From Thermus islandicus DSM 21543 (GTDB lineage Bacteria > Deinococcota > Deinococci > Deinococcales > Thermaceae), in assembly GCF_000421625.1 (NCBI RefSeq), contig NZ_ATXJ01000008.1, positions 20,718 through 84,717 on the forward strand: a stretch of 64,000 nt of DNA. The letters run 5' to 3'. The translations under genes were made by a program, and so were the position numbers. Positions 12,145-20,844 of this stretch are shown here, piece by piece. Position 1 is the first letter of the stretch, and each line of letters starts with the position of its first letter. The notes under the pieces are model-generated. The model saw only the letters and a program-made list of their open reading frames with translations. It was not told the origin of the DNA and ran no database searches.

Positions 12145-13032
12145 TCACTCAATTAGGGGCAGGAGCTCCACCTCCCCCGCCCCCACCCGCCGCCCGCCCA
12201 CCAGAAGGCTCCCGTCGGGGAGGACGTCCTCCGCCAGGCCCTCCACCACGCCCCTCGGGGTGTGCACCCGGACCTTTCGGCCCAGGGTGCAGGAGGCCTG
12301 GCGGTAGCGGGCGAGGAGGGCCTGGGGGTCTTCCAGGAGGGGGAGGAGGGCCTCGAGGTGGAGGAGGAAGCCCTCCAGCACCTCCTTGCGGGAGAGGGCC
12401 AAGAACTCCTGCAAGGAGGCCGCTCCCTCCGGGGCCCAGGCCACGTTCATCCCCACGCCCAGAAGGGCGTAGATCACCTCCTCCCCCTCCGCCTTGGCCT
12501 CGAGGAGGACCCCGGCGAGTTTTCTTCCGTCCGGGGCGAGGAGGTCGTTGGGCCACTTGAGCCCTCCCACCCCCACCGCCTCAAAGAGGGCGAGGCCGGC
12601 GAGGAGGGGAAGGAGGCTTAAGGCGGCGAGGGGCAGGGTGGGCCTGAGGAGGAGGGAGAAGGTGAGGCTCGCCCCGGGGCGGCTCTCCCAGGCCCTTCCC
12701 CGGCGGCCCCGCCCCCTTTCCTGCACCTCGGCCAGGACCAAGGCCCCCTCGGGGACCCCTTCTTCCGCCCAGGCCCTTAGGACGTCCTGGGTGCTCCCCA
12801 CCCGGCCCAGGTAGCGGTAGGGCCTCCCCAGGCGCCCCGGGGGTTGGAAAAGGTGGGGCAGGGGAGTCCCGGGGAGGATGCGGTAGCCCTTGCGGGAGAC
12901 CTCCACCGGATAGCCTTCCGCCTGAAGCCGCTTCGCTTCCTTGGAGACCGCCGCCCGGCTTACGCGAAGTTGCCGGGCCAGGGCCTCCCCGCTCCGGTAG
13001 GTCTCGTCCAATAGGTCCAAAAGCCCGCCCAT
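12145..13032 (-). CDS. birA: Biotin-[acetyl-CoA carboxylase] ligase with N-terminal HTH
   Basis: Attaches biotin to the carboxylase carrier protein; it serves the AccAD enzyme encoded at 49.5-51.3 kb. 295 residues: winged-helix domain (residues 1-60, SGEALARQLRVSRAAVSKEAKRL), then the catalytic domain with ERGRGRRGR, KWPNDLL, KLAGVLLEAK and GVGMNV, and a small C-terminal SH3-like domain. The HTH suggests it also acts as a repressor. The ATG at 13032 is 2 nt after the preceding stop. Confidence 0.93.
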   Translation of the reverse strand: MGGLLDLLDETYRSGEALARQLRVSRAAVSKEAKRLQAEGYPVEVSRKGYRILPGTPLPHLFQPPGRLGRPYRYLGRVGSTQDVLRAWAEEGVPEGALVLAEVQERGRGRRGRAWESRPGASLTFSLLLRPTLPLAALSLLPLLAGLALFEAVGVGGLKWPNDLLAPDGRKLAGVLLEAKAEGEEVIYALLGVGMNVAWAPEGAASLQEFLALSRKEVLEGFLLHLEALLPLLEDPQALLARYRQASCTLGRKVRVHTPRGVVEGLAEDVLPDGSLLVGGRRVGAGEVELLPLIE

Positions 13033-13034
13033 CC

Positions 13035-14081
13035 CTAGGCGAGTTCCACCTGGGAGAGGTCGCCCAGGATGAGCCGGTGGGCCCGGGGGAGGCCGTTGCG
13101 GCTTTTCACCTCGGCCCCCACCCCCAGGAGGCTCTCCTGCAGGCGGAGGCCCACGTTTTCCAGGAGGGCGTGGTCCTCGAGGATGGAGTACTCCACCTCC
13201 GAGCGCACCACCCGCGCCCCCGGGCCCACGGAGGTGAAGGGCCCCACATAAGCCTCCTCCACCACCGCCCCCTCCCCGATGAAGGCCGGCCCGATGACGG
13301 TGCTTCGCACCACCCTGGCTCCCTTTTCCACCACCACCCGGCCGGTGAGGGCGCTCTCCTCCACCTCCCCCTCCACCCTGGGGGCAAGCTCCTCCAGGAG
13401 GAGCCGGTTGGCGTCCAGGAGGTCCTGGGGCCGGCCCGTATCCTTCCACCAGCCCTCCACCTCCACCCCCACCACCCGCCGCCCCCGGTCAATAAGGCCT
13501 TGGATGGCGTCGGTGATCTCGTACTCCCCCCGGGCAGAGGGCTTCAGGTCCTGGATCACCTCCAGCACCTCCGGGGTAAAGACGTACACCCCCGCCACCG
13601 CCAGGTCCGAGGGGGGGTCCTTGGGCTTTTCCAACAGGCGCACGATCCTTTCCCCTTCCAGGACGGCCACCCCGAACTGCCTTGGGTTTTCCACCCGCAC
13701 CAGGGCCAAGACGGCGCTCACCCCCTCCCGGAAGGCCTCCAGGTAGGGCCGGATCCCCCGCTGGAAGAGGTTGTCCCCCAGGTAGAGGACAAAGGGGCTT
13801 CCCCGGAGGAACTCCCCGGCCACCGCCACCGCGTGGGCCAGGCCCTGGGGTTCCTCCTGGAGGATGTAGCGGACGGGGTAGCCAAGGAGGGCCTCACGGA
13901 TGTCCTTCTCCGTTTCCGGGGAGACCACCACCCCGATCTCCGCCACCCCGGCCTCCTTCAGGTTTTCCACGGCGTAGTGGATGATGGGCCTTCCCGCCAC
14001 GCGGATCACGGGCTTGGGCCGGGTGTGGGTGAGGGGGCGGAGGCGCGTTCCCCTCCCTGCGGCCAGGATCAGCCCCTTCAT
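13035..14081 (-). CDS. Glucose-1-phosphate thymidylyltransferase-like sugar nucleotidyltransferase
   Basis: Activates a sugar-1-phosphate to an NDP-sugar for cell-surface polysaccharide. 348 residues: the nucleotidyltransferase domain has LILAAGRGTRLRPLTHTRPK at the N-terminus, YLGDNL near residue 105 and GWWKDTGRP near 220. A left-handed beta-helix follows (about 245-340), as in long RmlA/StrD-type enzymes. The start is the ATG at 14081, 7 nt after TATACT, leaderless. The nucleotide and sugar are not certain. Confidence 0.85.
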   Translation of the reverse strand: MKGLILAAGRGTRLRPLTHTRPKPVIRVAGRPIIHYAVENLKEAGVAEIGVVVSPETEKDIREALLGYPVRYILQEEPQGLAHAVAVAGEFLRGSPFVLYLGDNLFQRGIRPYLEAFREGVSAVLALVRVENPRQFGVAVLEGERIVRLLEKPKDPPSDLAVAGVYVFTPEVLEVIQDLKPSARGEYEITDAIQGLIDRGRRVVGVEVEGWWKDTGRPQDLLDANRLLLEELAPRVEGEVEESALTGRVVVEKGARVVRSTVIGPAFIGEGAVVEEAYVGPFTSVGPGARVVRSEVEYSILEDHALLENVGLRLQESLLGVGAEVKSRNGLPRAHRLILGDLSQVELA

Positions 14082-14088
14082 GCCTGGG

Positions 14089-14105
14089 AGTATACCCCCT
14101 ACAAT
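14089..14105. promoter_or_regulatory. Divergent -10 boxes of nucleotidyltransferase and methyltransferase genes
   Basis: TATACT on the minus strand (14089-14094) is 7 nt from the ATG at 14081. TACAAT on the plus strand (14100-14105) is 10 nt from the ATG at 14116. Only 5 bp separate the two boxes, so polymerases going in opposite directions must compete. Confidence 0.6.
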
Positions 14106-14115
14106 AAGGGGGGAG

Positions 14116-14907
14116 ATGTCCAGCGCCCTCACCCGGGTGGCCTACGCCTACGACCGCCTCCGGGCCTACCCGCCGGAGGTGGCGGGCCGCATCGCCACGG
14201 GGATCGCCAACGCCCTCCAGGCCAGGGGTGAGGAGCCTACCCTCCTCGAGCTCGGCGTGGGCACGGGGCGGATCGCCCTGCCCCTCATCGCCCGCGGGTA
14301 CCGCTACATCGCCTTGGACAGCAACCCGGCCATGCTGGAGGTCTTCCGGCAGAAGGCGGCGGGGGTGATGCGCAAGGTGCGCCTTCTCCTGGCGGACGCC
14401 CGGGACATTCCCCTGCCCGCGGAGGAGGTGCACGGGGTGATCGTGGTCCACCTGTGGCACCTCCTTCCCGACTGGCCCCGGGCCCTGGCCGAGGCCTTGA
14501 GGGTGCTGAAGCCGGGCGGGGCCCTCCTCGAGGGCTGGGACCAGGTGGAGGCCGAGGCGGAGTGCCGCCTGCAGGCCAGGTGGCAGGCCCTGGTGGCCGA
14601 GGAGGGCTTTTCCGTGGCCCGGGGGGTGCACCGGAGGAGGCTTGCCGAGGTGGAGGAGGCCCTGAGGCGGCTTGGCCTCAGGCCCAAGACCCGGGAGGTG
14701 GTAGCCTGGCGGGAGGAACGCACGCCGAGGGAGGCCCTCGAGGCCTTGAGGGAGAGGCTCTACTCCTTTACCCAGGGGGTGCCTAAGGAGGTCCACGAGC
14801 GGGCCATGGCGAGGCTTGCCCTTTGGGCGGAGGCGGAGTTCGGCGATCTGGACCGTCCCTTTCCCGTGGAAAAGCGCTTTTTCCTGCGGGTTTCCCGCCT
14901 GACCTGA
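14116..14907 (+). CDS. Class I SAM-dependent methyltransferase
   Basis: 263 residues. SAM motif I is LLELGVGTGRIALPL near residue 43, the acidic motif II is YIALDSNPAML, and a DAR motif and VLKPGGALLEGW follow, as in the Methyltransf_11 type. The substrate is unknown. The C-terminal half (150-263) is helical and charged and may give specificity. Transcription starts from TACAAT just upstream. YjbQ follows after 2 nt. Confidence 0.82.
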   Translation: MSSALTRVAYAYDRLRAYPPEVAGRIATGIANALQARGEEPTLLELGVGTGRIALPLIARGYRYIALDSNPAMLEVFRQKAAGVMRKVRLLLADARDIPLPAEEVHGVIVVHLWHLLPDWPRALAEALRVLKPGGALLEGWDQVEAEAECRLQARWQALVAEEGFSVARGVHRRRLAEVEEALRRLGLRPKTREVVAWREERTPREALEALRERLYSFTQGVPKEVHERAMARLALWAEAEFGDLDRPFPVEKRFFLRVSRLT

Positions 14908-14909
14908 AG

Positions 14910-15290
14910 ATGAAGCGGATCAGGGTGCGCACGCCCAAGGAGGGCCTGGTGAACATCACCCGGGCGGTGGAGGGGGTTTTGGAGGGCCACACGGGCCTGG
15001 TCTACCTCTTCGTGCCCCACACCACCTGCGGCCTCACCGTGCAGGAGGGGGCGGACCCCGATGTGGCCCACGACCTCCTCCTGCGCTTGAGCGGGCTTGC
15101 GCCCAAGGCCCATCCCCAGGACCGCCACGCCGAAGGGAACAGCCACGCTCACCTGAAAAGCCTCCTCACCGGGGTGTACCTCCTGCTTCCGGCGGAAGGG
15201 GGGCGCCTGAGCCTGGGGCGCTGGCAACAGGTCTTTCTGGCGGAGTACGACGGGCCTAGGGAGCGGGAGGTCTGGGTGCGGCTCCTCTAG
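14910..15290 (+). CDS. YjbQ family protein (secondary thiamine-phosphate synthase enzyme)
   Basis: 126 residues of the UPF0047/YjbQ family: LFVPHTTCGLTVQEGADPDV near residue 36, and DRHAEGNSHAHLKSLL near residue 75 with metal-binding His residues, then an LGRWQQVFLAEYDGPR tail. The family has weak thiamine-phosphate-synthase activity in vitro; its real role is unsettled. It starts 2 nt after the methyltransferase stop. Its stop shares CTAG with the convergent RelA/SpoT gene. Confidence 0.85.
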   Translation: MKRIRVRTPKEGLVNITRAVEGVLEGHTGLVYLFVPHTTCGLTVQEGADPDVAHDLLLRLSGLAPKAHPQDRHAEGNSHAHLKSLLTGVYLLLPAEGGRLSLGRWQQVFLAEYDGPREREVWVRLL

Positions 15291-17467
15291 ACCCAGCGGA
15301 CCTCCTCCACGCTCTTCACGCCCTTGAGGGCCTGGACCAGGGCTTCCCGTTCCCCATCCCCCACGGTGAGGCGGAGGCGGATGCGGGCCTTGGGCCCGAG
15401 GATGCGGGTCTCCGAGCCCAAGGCGCTTTTCCCCGCCTCGGCCACCACCTGCATCACGTCCCGGAGGAGCCCGGCCCGGTCCTGGGCCAAGACCTCGAGG
15501 GTGGCCACCTTGCCCCCCACCCCCTCCCAGTAGGCCCCGATGACCCGGTCGGCCTCGGGGCCCTGGAGGATGCGGCGCAGGTTGGGGCAGTCCGCCCGGT
15601 GGACCGTGACCCCCCGGCCCCGGGTGACGAAGCCCAGGATGCTGTCCCCCTTCATGGGCTCGCAGCAGGAGGCCAGGCGGATGGGGGCCTCGAGGTCCTG
15701 GTCCAGCCGGATGCCCCAGGCGTTCTTGGGGGGAGGCTTGGGTTTTTCCGGCTTGAGGAGGGCCTTGGGGTAGATCTTCTCCGCCACCTGCTTGGGGGTG
15801 AAGCGGTTCAGGGCCAAGGCCAGGTAGAGCTCCTCGGGGGACGGGGTGAGGCCCAGCCTTTTGGCCGCCTCCTCCAGTTGGCTGTCCGTGGGCTTGGGCA
15901 GGCCCTTCCGCTTCAGGTAGCGCTCCAGGAGGCCCTGACCCCGCTCCAGGATCTCCTGGCGCTCCTGGGCGCGGAAGTACTGGCGGATCTTGCTCTTGGC
16001 GGTGCGGGTCTTGGCGAACTCCAGCCAGCCCTTGGAGGGGCGGGCGTTCTTGGCGGTGAGGATCTCCACGATCTCCCCGTTTTGCAGCTCGTAGGAGAGG
16101 GGGACGATGCGGCCGTTGACCTTGGCCCCCACCATGTGGTGCCCCACCTCGGTGTGGATGTGGTAGGCGAAGTCCACGGGGGTGGCCCCCTTGGGCAGGT
16201 TGATGATCCGCCCCTTGGGGGTGAAGACGAAGACCCGGCCCCCCAAAAGGTCCCGCGTCACCGCCTCCACGAACTCCCGGGAGCTACTGAACTCCTGCTG
16301 CCATTCCTGGATGTTCTTCAGCCAGGAGACCCGCCGCCGCATCTCCTCGGGGTCGGTGAGGCCCTCCTTGTAGAGCCAGTGGGCGGCGATGCCGTACTCG
16401 GCCACCCGGTGCATCTCCCGGGTGCGGATCTGCACCTCCAGGGGCAGGCCCTCCAGGGCGATGACCGTGGTGTGGAGGCTTTGGTAGCCGTTGGGCTTGG
16501 GCACGGCGATGTAGTCCTTCACCCGCCCCGGGATGGGTTGCCAGAGGGCGTGGACCAAGCCCAGGACGTGGTAGCAGACCTGCTTTTCCCGCAGGCCCCG
16601 GGCCGCCTCCGTGGGGCTCGGCTTGGGGTCCAGGATGACCCGCACCGCCAGGAGGTCGTAGATCTGCTCCAGGGCCTTGCCCTCCCGCTCCATCTTCTTC
16701 CATATGGAGTAGAGGTGCTTGGGGCGGCCCGTGATCTCAAAGCCCTGGATCTGGGCCTGGAGGAGCTCGTCCCTCCCTAAGGCGCCCTCCAGCACCTCCA
16801 TGGCCCGCCGCACCAGGCGCTCCCGGGCCTCTTGGGTCTCCTGGAGGCGGGAGAGGAGGGCCTGGTAGGCCTCCGGGTAGAGGTAGCGGAAGGACAGGTC
16901 CTCCAGCTCCCACTTGATCTGGCCCATCCCCAAGCGGTGGGCCAAGGGGGCGTAGATCTCCAGGGTTTCCTGGGCGATGCGCCGCTGCTTCTCGGGGGGC
17001 AGGTGCTCCAGGGTGCGGAGGTTGTGCAACCGGTCCGCCAGCTTCACGATGATGATGCGCACGTCCTCCGCCATGGCGATGAACATCTGGCGGAGGTCCT
17101 CGGCCCGCCTCTCCTCGCCCTCGAGGTTGGCCAGCTTGTAGAGCTTGCTGACCTTGGTCTCCCCCTCCACAAGGCGGCGCACCGTGGGACCGAAGCGCCT
17201 CTCCAGCTCCTCCCCCGGCACCCCGGAGTCCTCCATGGTGTCGTGGAGGAGGCCCGCGGCCACGGTGTCCGCGTCCATGCGCAAGGAGGCCAGGATCTCG
17301 GCCACGGCCACGGGGTGGGTGATGTAGGGCTCCCCGCTTTTTCTCAGCTGCCCCCGATGGGCCTCCTCGGCAAAGGTGTAGGCCTCCCGCACCTTCTCCT
17401 GCTCCTCTGGGGAGAGGTAGGCGAGGCTCGCTTCCAGTTGGGCCCAAAGGGCTTCGCGGACGACCAC
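15287..17467 (-). CDS. relA: RelA/SpoT bifunctional (p)ppGpp synthetase/hydrolase
   Basis: Makes and hydrolyses the stringent alarmone (p)ppGpp. 726 residues with all RSH domains: HD hydrolase (residues 45-200, intact GLLHDTMEDSG and RLHNLRTLEHL), synthetase (about 240-360, NGYQSLHTTV and EVQIRT), TGS (VFTPKGRIINLPKGATPVDF near 400) and a C-terminal ACT domain. Both catalytic halves look intact. It starts at a GTG 7 nt after TAGACT (17475-17480 complement), leaderless, inside an 18-nt gap. Confidence 0.95.
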   Translation of the reverse strand: MVVREALWAQLEASLAYLSPEEQEKVREAYTFAEEAHRGQLRKSGEPYITHPVAVAEILASLRMDADTVAAGLLHDTMEDSGVPGEELERRFGPTVRRLVEGETKVSKLYKLANLEGEERRAEDLRQMFIAMAEDVRIIIVKLADRLHNLRTLEHLPPEKQRRIAQETLEIYAPLAHRLGMGQIKWELEDLSFRYLYPEAYQALLSRLQETQEARERLVRRAMEVLEGALGRDELLQAQIQGFEITGRPKHLYSIWKKMEREGKALEQIYDLLAVRVILDPKPSPTEAARGLREKQVCYHVLGLVHALWQPIPGRVKDYIAVPKPNGYQSLHTTVIALEGLPLEVQIRTREMHRVAEYGIAAHWLYKEGLTDPEEMRRRVSWLKNIQEWQQEFSSSREFVEAVTRDLLGGRVFVFTPKGRIINLPKGATPVDFAYHIHTEVGHHMVGAKVNGRIVPLSYELQNGEIVEILTAKNARPSKGWLEFAKTRTAKSKIRQYFRAQERQEILERGQGLLERYLKRKGLPKPTDSQLEEAAKRLGLTPSPEELYLALALNRFTPKQVAEKIYPKALLKPEKPKPPPKNAWGIRLDQDLEAPIRLASCCEPMKGDSILGFVTRGRGVTVHRADCPNLRRILQGPEADRVIGAYWEGVGGKVATLEVLAQDRAGLLRDVMQVVAEAGKSALGSETRILGPKARIRLRLTVGDGEREALVQALKGVKSVEEVRWV

Positions 17468-17484
17468 TGGTTCCAGTCTAGCAC

Positions 17485-19737
17485 TTAAGGGCCGAGCTCC
17501 AGGAGGAAGGCGGAGAGGGCGGGCCTTTCCAGGAGGGCCACCAGGGTCCTGGCCCCGTAGGGGGCGAGGACCAGGGCCTGCTCCCCGAAGAGGGCCGCCG
17601 CGGGACCCCGCTTCTGCTTTAGGGCCTCGTCCAGCCGGTCCAGGGCCTGCTTCCAGGAAAGGAGGGGCTCCCGGGGCAGGGGCGGGGCCTCCTCCAGAAA
17701 GCCCAGGGCCCTGACCCCGGGCAGGCGGAGGCGGTCCAGGTCCTGGGGGGGCTCCTTCGGCTCAAGGGCCCCCAGGAGGGCCTCGAGGTCCGCCCCCCGG
17801 ATCTCCTGGAGCACGGCCTTGGCGGCCTCCGCCTCCTTCTCCAGCTCCCGGAGGAGGGCCTCGGCCTGGGCCAGGGTCCTCTCCACCCGCAAAAGCCCCT
17901 GGGGACCCAGCCGGGGAAGCCGCTCCTGAACCTCTCTCAGCACCTCCAGGAGGGGCCTGAGCCGGCGCTGGGTCTCGCTCTGGAAGCCCTGGAGGCGGGC
18001 GTGGGCCTGGAGGAGGGCGGTGAGGCGGGTGAAGATCTCCTCCCGCTTGGCCTCGAGCCGCCGCTTCAGGGCCTGGAGGGCCCGGGCGATGGGGGCGGGG
18101 TCGGGGAGGGGCTTGGTCTTCTCCGCCTCCAGCGCCCGGAGCACCCCCTCCCCGCCGAAGCCCCGGAAGCGCTCGGCCACGGCCTTCAGGCGGGCAAGCT
18201 CCTCCAGGGCCCTCTGGCGGGCCTGGGCCTCGGCCTCGGCCAGGCGCGTTCTCAGGGCCTCGAGGTCGGGGAGCCTCCCCTCGGCCAGGGCCTTGGCCGC
18301 CTCCTCCACCGCCTCCCCCAGGCCTAGGGCCAGGGCCTGGGGCCTCAGGGCGCTTAGGGCCTCCTCCGCTTCCCGGAGCTTGGCCTTAAGGAGGGCCTCC
18401 TCCCCTTGGGCCTTGAGGAGGGCAGCGTAACGGGAGCGAATCTCGGGAAGCCGTTCGGAAAGCTCTTCAGGGGAGAGGGCTTGCAGCTCCTCCAGGAGGG
18501 GAAGGAAGGCCTCCCCCCTGTCCTTCAGCTCGCGGATGAGGGCCTCTTGCTCCTCTTTAAGGCGCCTTTCGGCCTCCTCGCGCCGCCTCGCCTCCTCCTT
18601 AAGGCGCCGAAGCTCCTCCTCCAGGGGGAGGAGGTCGGGGAGGCCGCCTTCCTTTAGCGTCTCCTCCGCCAGGCGCAAGGCGCTCTCCAAGGGGGCCTTG
18701 GCCGCCTCGGGGAGGGGAAGGGTCCTGAGGTTCTCCTCTAGCTGGATGAGGCGGGCCCGCTTCTCCGCCCGCAGGTTTCGCTCGGCCTCCTGGAAGGCCT
18801 CTTCCAGAAGCCTAAGCTTCTCCCCCGCCGGGGTTCCCGCCTCCAGGAGGGCCTGGACCTCGGCGAGGAGCGGGCTTACCGTGGCCCGTTCCAGGAGGGG
18901 GGCGTAGCGGGAGAGGAGCCCTTCCAGCCTACGCCGTTCCTCCTCCACCTCCAGGGCTTCCAGGCGCCTCGCCGCCTCCTCGGGGAGGGCCTGGAGGTCT
19001 ATGATGAGCTCCCCTTCCAGCTCCTCCGCCTCCTCCACCGTGAGGAAGACGTCCGTGGGGTTCTTGGGTGCCTCCTCCTGGGTCTCAAAAACGATCTCCG
19101 GCAGGGTAGGGGCTCGGGCCACGCTGGACTCCAGGAGCTTCCTCAGCTCGAGGGCGAGCCCCCGGGCCCGCTCCACCTCCGCGGGGGCCAGGAGGCCCTC
19201 CGCCTGGGCCTGGCGCACCGTGGCCACCAGGCTTTCCAGGCGGCGCACCTTGGGCCCGCCCAGGTGGCGCACCCGCTCCAGGCTCTCCTCCAGGTGGGCC
19301 AGGTCCTGGGCCTGGCGCAGGAGGGCCTCCTCCAGCTTCTCCTCCAGGGCCTCCAGCAGGGTTTCCGCCTCCCTGTGGAGCTCAGGGTTCGCCCCTTGGC
19401 GGAGGTGGTTCACGAGGGCGCGGTAGCGGGCCACCTCGGGCCAGTCCAGGTAGAGCCCGAAGCGCTTTAGGCCCGCCTCGAGGACCTCGAGGTCCACGGG
19501 CGCGGCGATCTTCCCCAGGGCCTCCTCCACCACCCGGCGGGCCTCCCCCGGGCTGAGCCTAGCCTGGAGCTCCCGGAAGGCGAGGCCCTTCAGGAGGGTC
19601 TCTGCGTCCTTTGGGGTGAGCTCTTCCGGGCGCTTTCCCAGGCGTTTCAGGCCCTCCTGCATCACCGCCTCGGCCCTGGCCCCCAGGTGGGGGCGGAGGG
19701 CCTCCAGGATCACCCCGTAGAGGTTCGGCATCCCCAC
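17485..19737 (-). CDS. Large coiled-coil protein of unknown function
   Basis: 750 residues, not recognised. Residues 1-110 form a compact helical N-domain (TPKDAETLLKGLAFRELQARL). From about 120 to 640 the sequence is almost continuous Glu/Leu/Arg/Ala heptads with a short acidic break near 225-255 (PTDVFLTVEEAEELEGELII). The last 60 residues (GPAAALFGEQALVLAPYGAR) look globular, perhaps a small roadblock-like domain, but this is a guess. No ATPase motif, signal peptide or membrane segment is seen. GTG start with AAGGAGGTG upstream; the ATG two codons later is possible. It lies 4 nt after mscS. Confidence 0.75.
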   Translation of the reverse strand: MGMPNLYGVILEALRPHLGARAEAVMQEGLKRLGKRPEELTPKDAETLLKGLAFRELQARLSPGEARRVVEEALGKIAAPVDLEVLEAGLKRFGLYLDWPEVARYRALVNHLRQGANPELHREAETLLEALEEKLEEALLRQAQDLAHLEESLERVRHLGGPKVRRLESLVATVRQAQAEGLLAPAEVERARGLALELRKLLESSVARAPTLPEIVFETQEEAPKNPTDVFLTVEEAEELEGELIIDLQALPEEAARRLEALEVEEERRRLEGLLSRYAPLLERATVSPLLAEVQALLEAGTPAGEKLRLLEEAFQEAERNLRAEKRARLIQLEENLRTLPLPEAAKAPLESALRLAEETLKEGGLPDLLPLEEELRRLKEEARRREEAERRLKEEQEALIRELKDRGEAFLPLLEELQALSPEELSERLPEIRSRYAALLKAQGEEALLKAKLREAEEALSALRPQALALGLGEAVEEAAKALAEGRLPDLEALRTRLAEAEAQARQRALEELARLKAVAERFRGFGGEGVLRALEAEKTKPLPDPAPIARALQALKRRLEAKREEIFTRLTALLQAHARLQGFQSETQRRLRPLLEVLREVQERLPRLGPQGLLRVERTLAQAEALLRELEKEAEAAKAVLQEIRGADLEALLGALEPKEPPQDLDRLRLPGVRALGFLEEAPPLPREPLLSWKQALDRLDEALKQKRGPAAALFGEQALVLAPYGARTLVALLERPALSAFLLELGP

Positions 19738-19741
19738 CAGC

Positions 19742-20803
19742 CTACACCTCCTTGCCCGGCCTCGAGGCCTCCTCCAAGTAGACCTTCCGGTGCGGGTAGG
19801 GGATCTCTATGCCCTCCCGGTCCAGGCGGTTTTTGATGCGGCGGCGGAACTCCCGGGCCACGGCCCACTGCTCGGCGGGTTTGGTGCTGAAGAGGACCCG
19901 GATGACCACGCCGGAGTCCGCCAGGTTCTGCACCCCTAAGACCTCGGGGGGCGCGGTGAAGCGCTCCTGCCACCCGGGGTCCTCGTAGAGGCGGAGGGCC
20001 TCGTCCCGGAAGACCTCGAGGACCCGGTCCAGGTCCTCCTTGTAGGCCACCCCCACGTCCACCACCGCCCGGCTCCACTCCTGGGTGAGGACGGTCACCT
20101 GGCGCACCTCGGAGTTGGGGAAGAAGTGGACCCTTCCTTCCAGGTCGCGGAGCACCGTGAGGCGCAGGGTGAAGCGCTCCACCTGGCCGCCCACGCCGCC
20201 GATCTGCACGATGTCCCCCACCCCGTACTGGTCCTCTAGGAGGATGAGAAAGCCGTTGATGAGGTCCCGGACCAGGTTCTGGGCGGCCAGGCTCAGGGCA
20301 AGCCCCGCCACGCCCGCCCCCGCCAGGAGGGCGGTGACGTTGAGGCCCAGGTTGGCGAGGAAGAGAAGCCCTCCCATTCCCACCACCGCCACCTTGAGCG
20401 CCGACTCGGAGACGGCCCTGAGGGTCCGCCTGCGCACCGCCTCCCGGGTGTGGGCCTCGCCCTCGGGCTCGGGCAGGCCCCGGAGGAGGAGGGGCACCAG
20501 GCGGTAGCCCAGGAGGGTGAGGGCCAAGATGGCGAGGGCGGTAAGCCCCTGCCTTCCCAGCCAGAGGGAAAGCCCCCGGCCCCAGGAGCGGAAGGGCTCG
20601 TGGGGGAGGCCTAAGGCGTGGGCCAGGTAGCTGAGGGCGGCCAGGGCCACCCCCCCCCACCAGAGGAGGCTAAGGAGCCGGAAGAAGCGGCTCTCCCCCT
20701 CCTGGGGCGTGAGGCGGCCCAGGGCGTTCAGGGCCCGGGCCCCGTAGCGGCCCAGAAACCAGGCCAGGAGGAGGACCAGGGCCACTTCCAGCCAAGGCGC
20801 CAT
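19742..20803 (-). CDS. mscS: MscS-family mechanosensitive channel
   Basis: Osmotic-shock release channel of the cytoplasmic membrane. 353 residues with about four or five membrane helices. The pore helix TM3 is GAGVAGLALSLAAQNLVRD (near 185), followed by the MscS beta domain (YGVGDIVQIGGVGGQVERF) and HFFPNSEV. The C-terminal alpha/beta domain ends in FRRRIKNRLDREGI. It is leaderless: TATATT (20810-20815 complement) lies 6 nt before the ATG. Confidence 0.9.
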   Translation of the reverse strand: MAPWLEVALVLLLAWFLGRYGARALNALGRLTPQEGESRFFRLLSLLWWGGVALAALSYLAHALGLPHEPFRSWGRGLSLWLGRQGLTALAILALTLLGYRLVPLLLRGLPEPEGEAHTREAVRRRTLRAVSESALKVAVVGMGGLLFLANLGLNVTALLAGAGVAGLALSLAAQNLVRDLINGFLILLEDQYGVGDIVQIGGVGGQVERFTLRLTVLRDLEGRVHFFPNSEVRQVTVLTQEWSRAVVDVGVAYKEDLDRVLEVFRDEALRLYEDPGWQERFTAPPEVLGVQNLADSGVVIRVLFSTKPAEQWAVAREFRRRIKNRLDREGIEIPYPHRKVYLEEASRPGKEV

Positions 20804-20809
20804 GGGGCC

Positions 20810-20837
20810 AATATACCCAAGGGCGGCCGGGTATAGT
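20810..20837. promoter_or_regulatory. Divergent leaderless promoters of mscS and hemQ
   Basis: Minus-strand TATATT (20810-20815) lies 6 nt before the mscS ATG. Plus-strand TATAGT (20832-20837) lies 7 nt before the hemQ ATG. The whole gap between the start codons is 41 nt. Confidence 0.6.
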
Positions 20838-20844
20838 GGGGCCT

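Noticed and set aside
15599..16780. Plus-strand frame of about 390 codons opposite relA
   Set aside because: Antisense shadow of RelA/SpoT with no family motifs.
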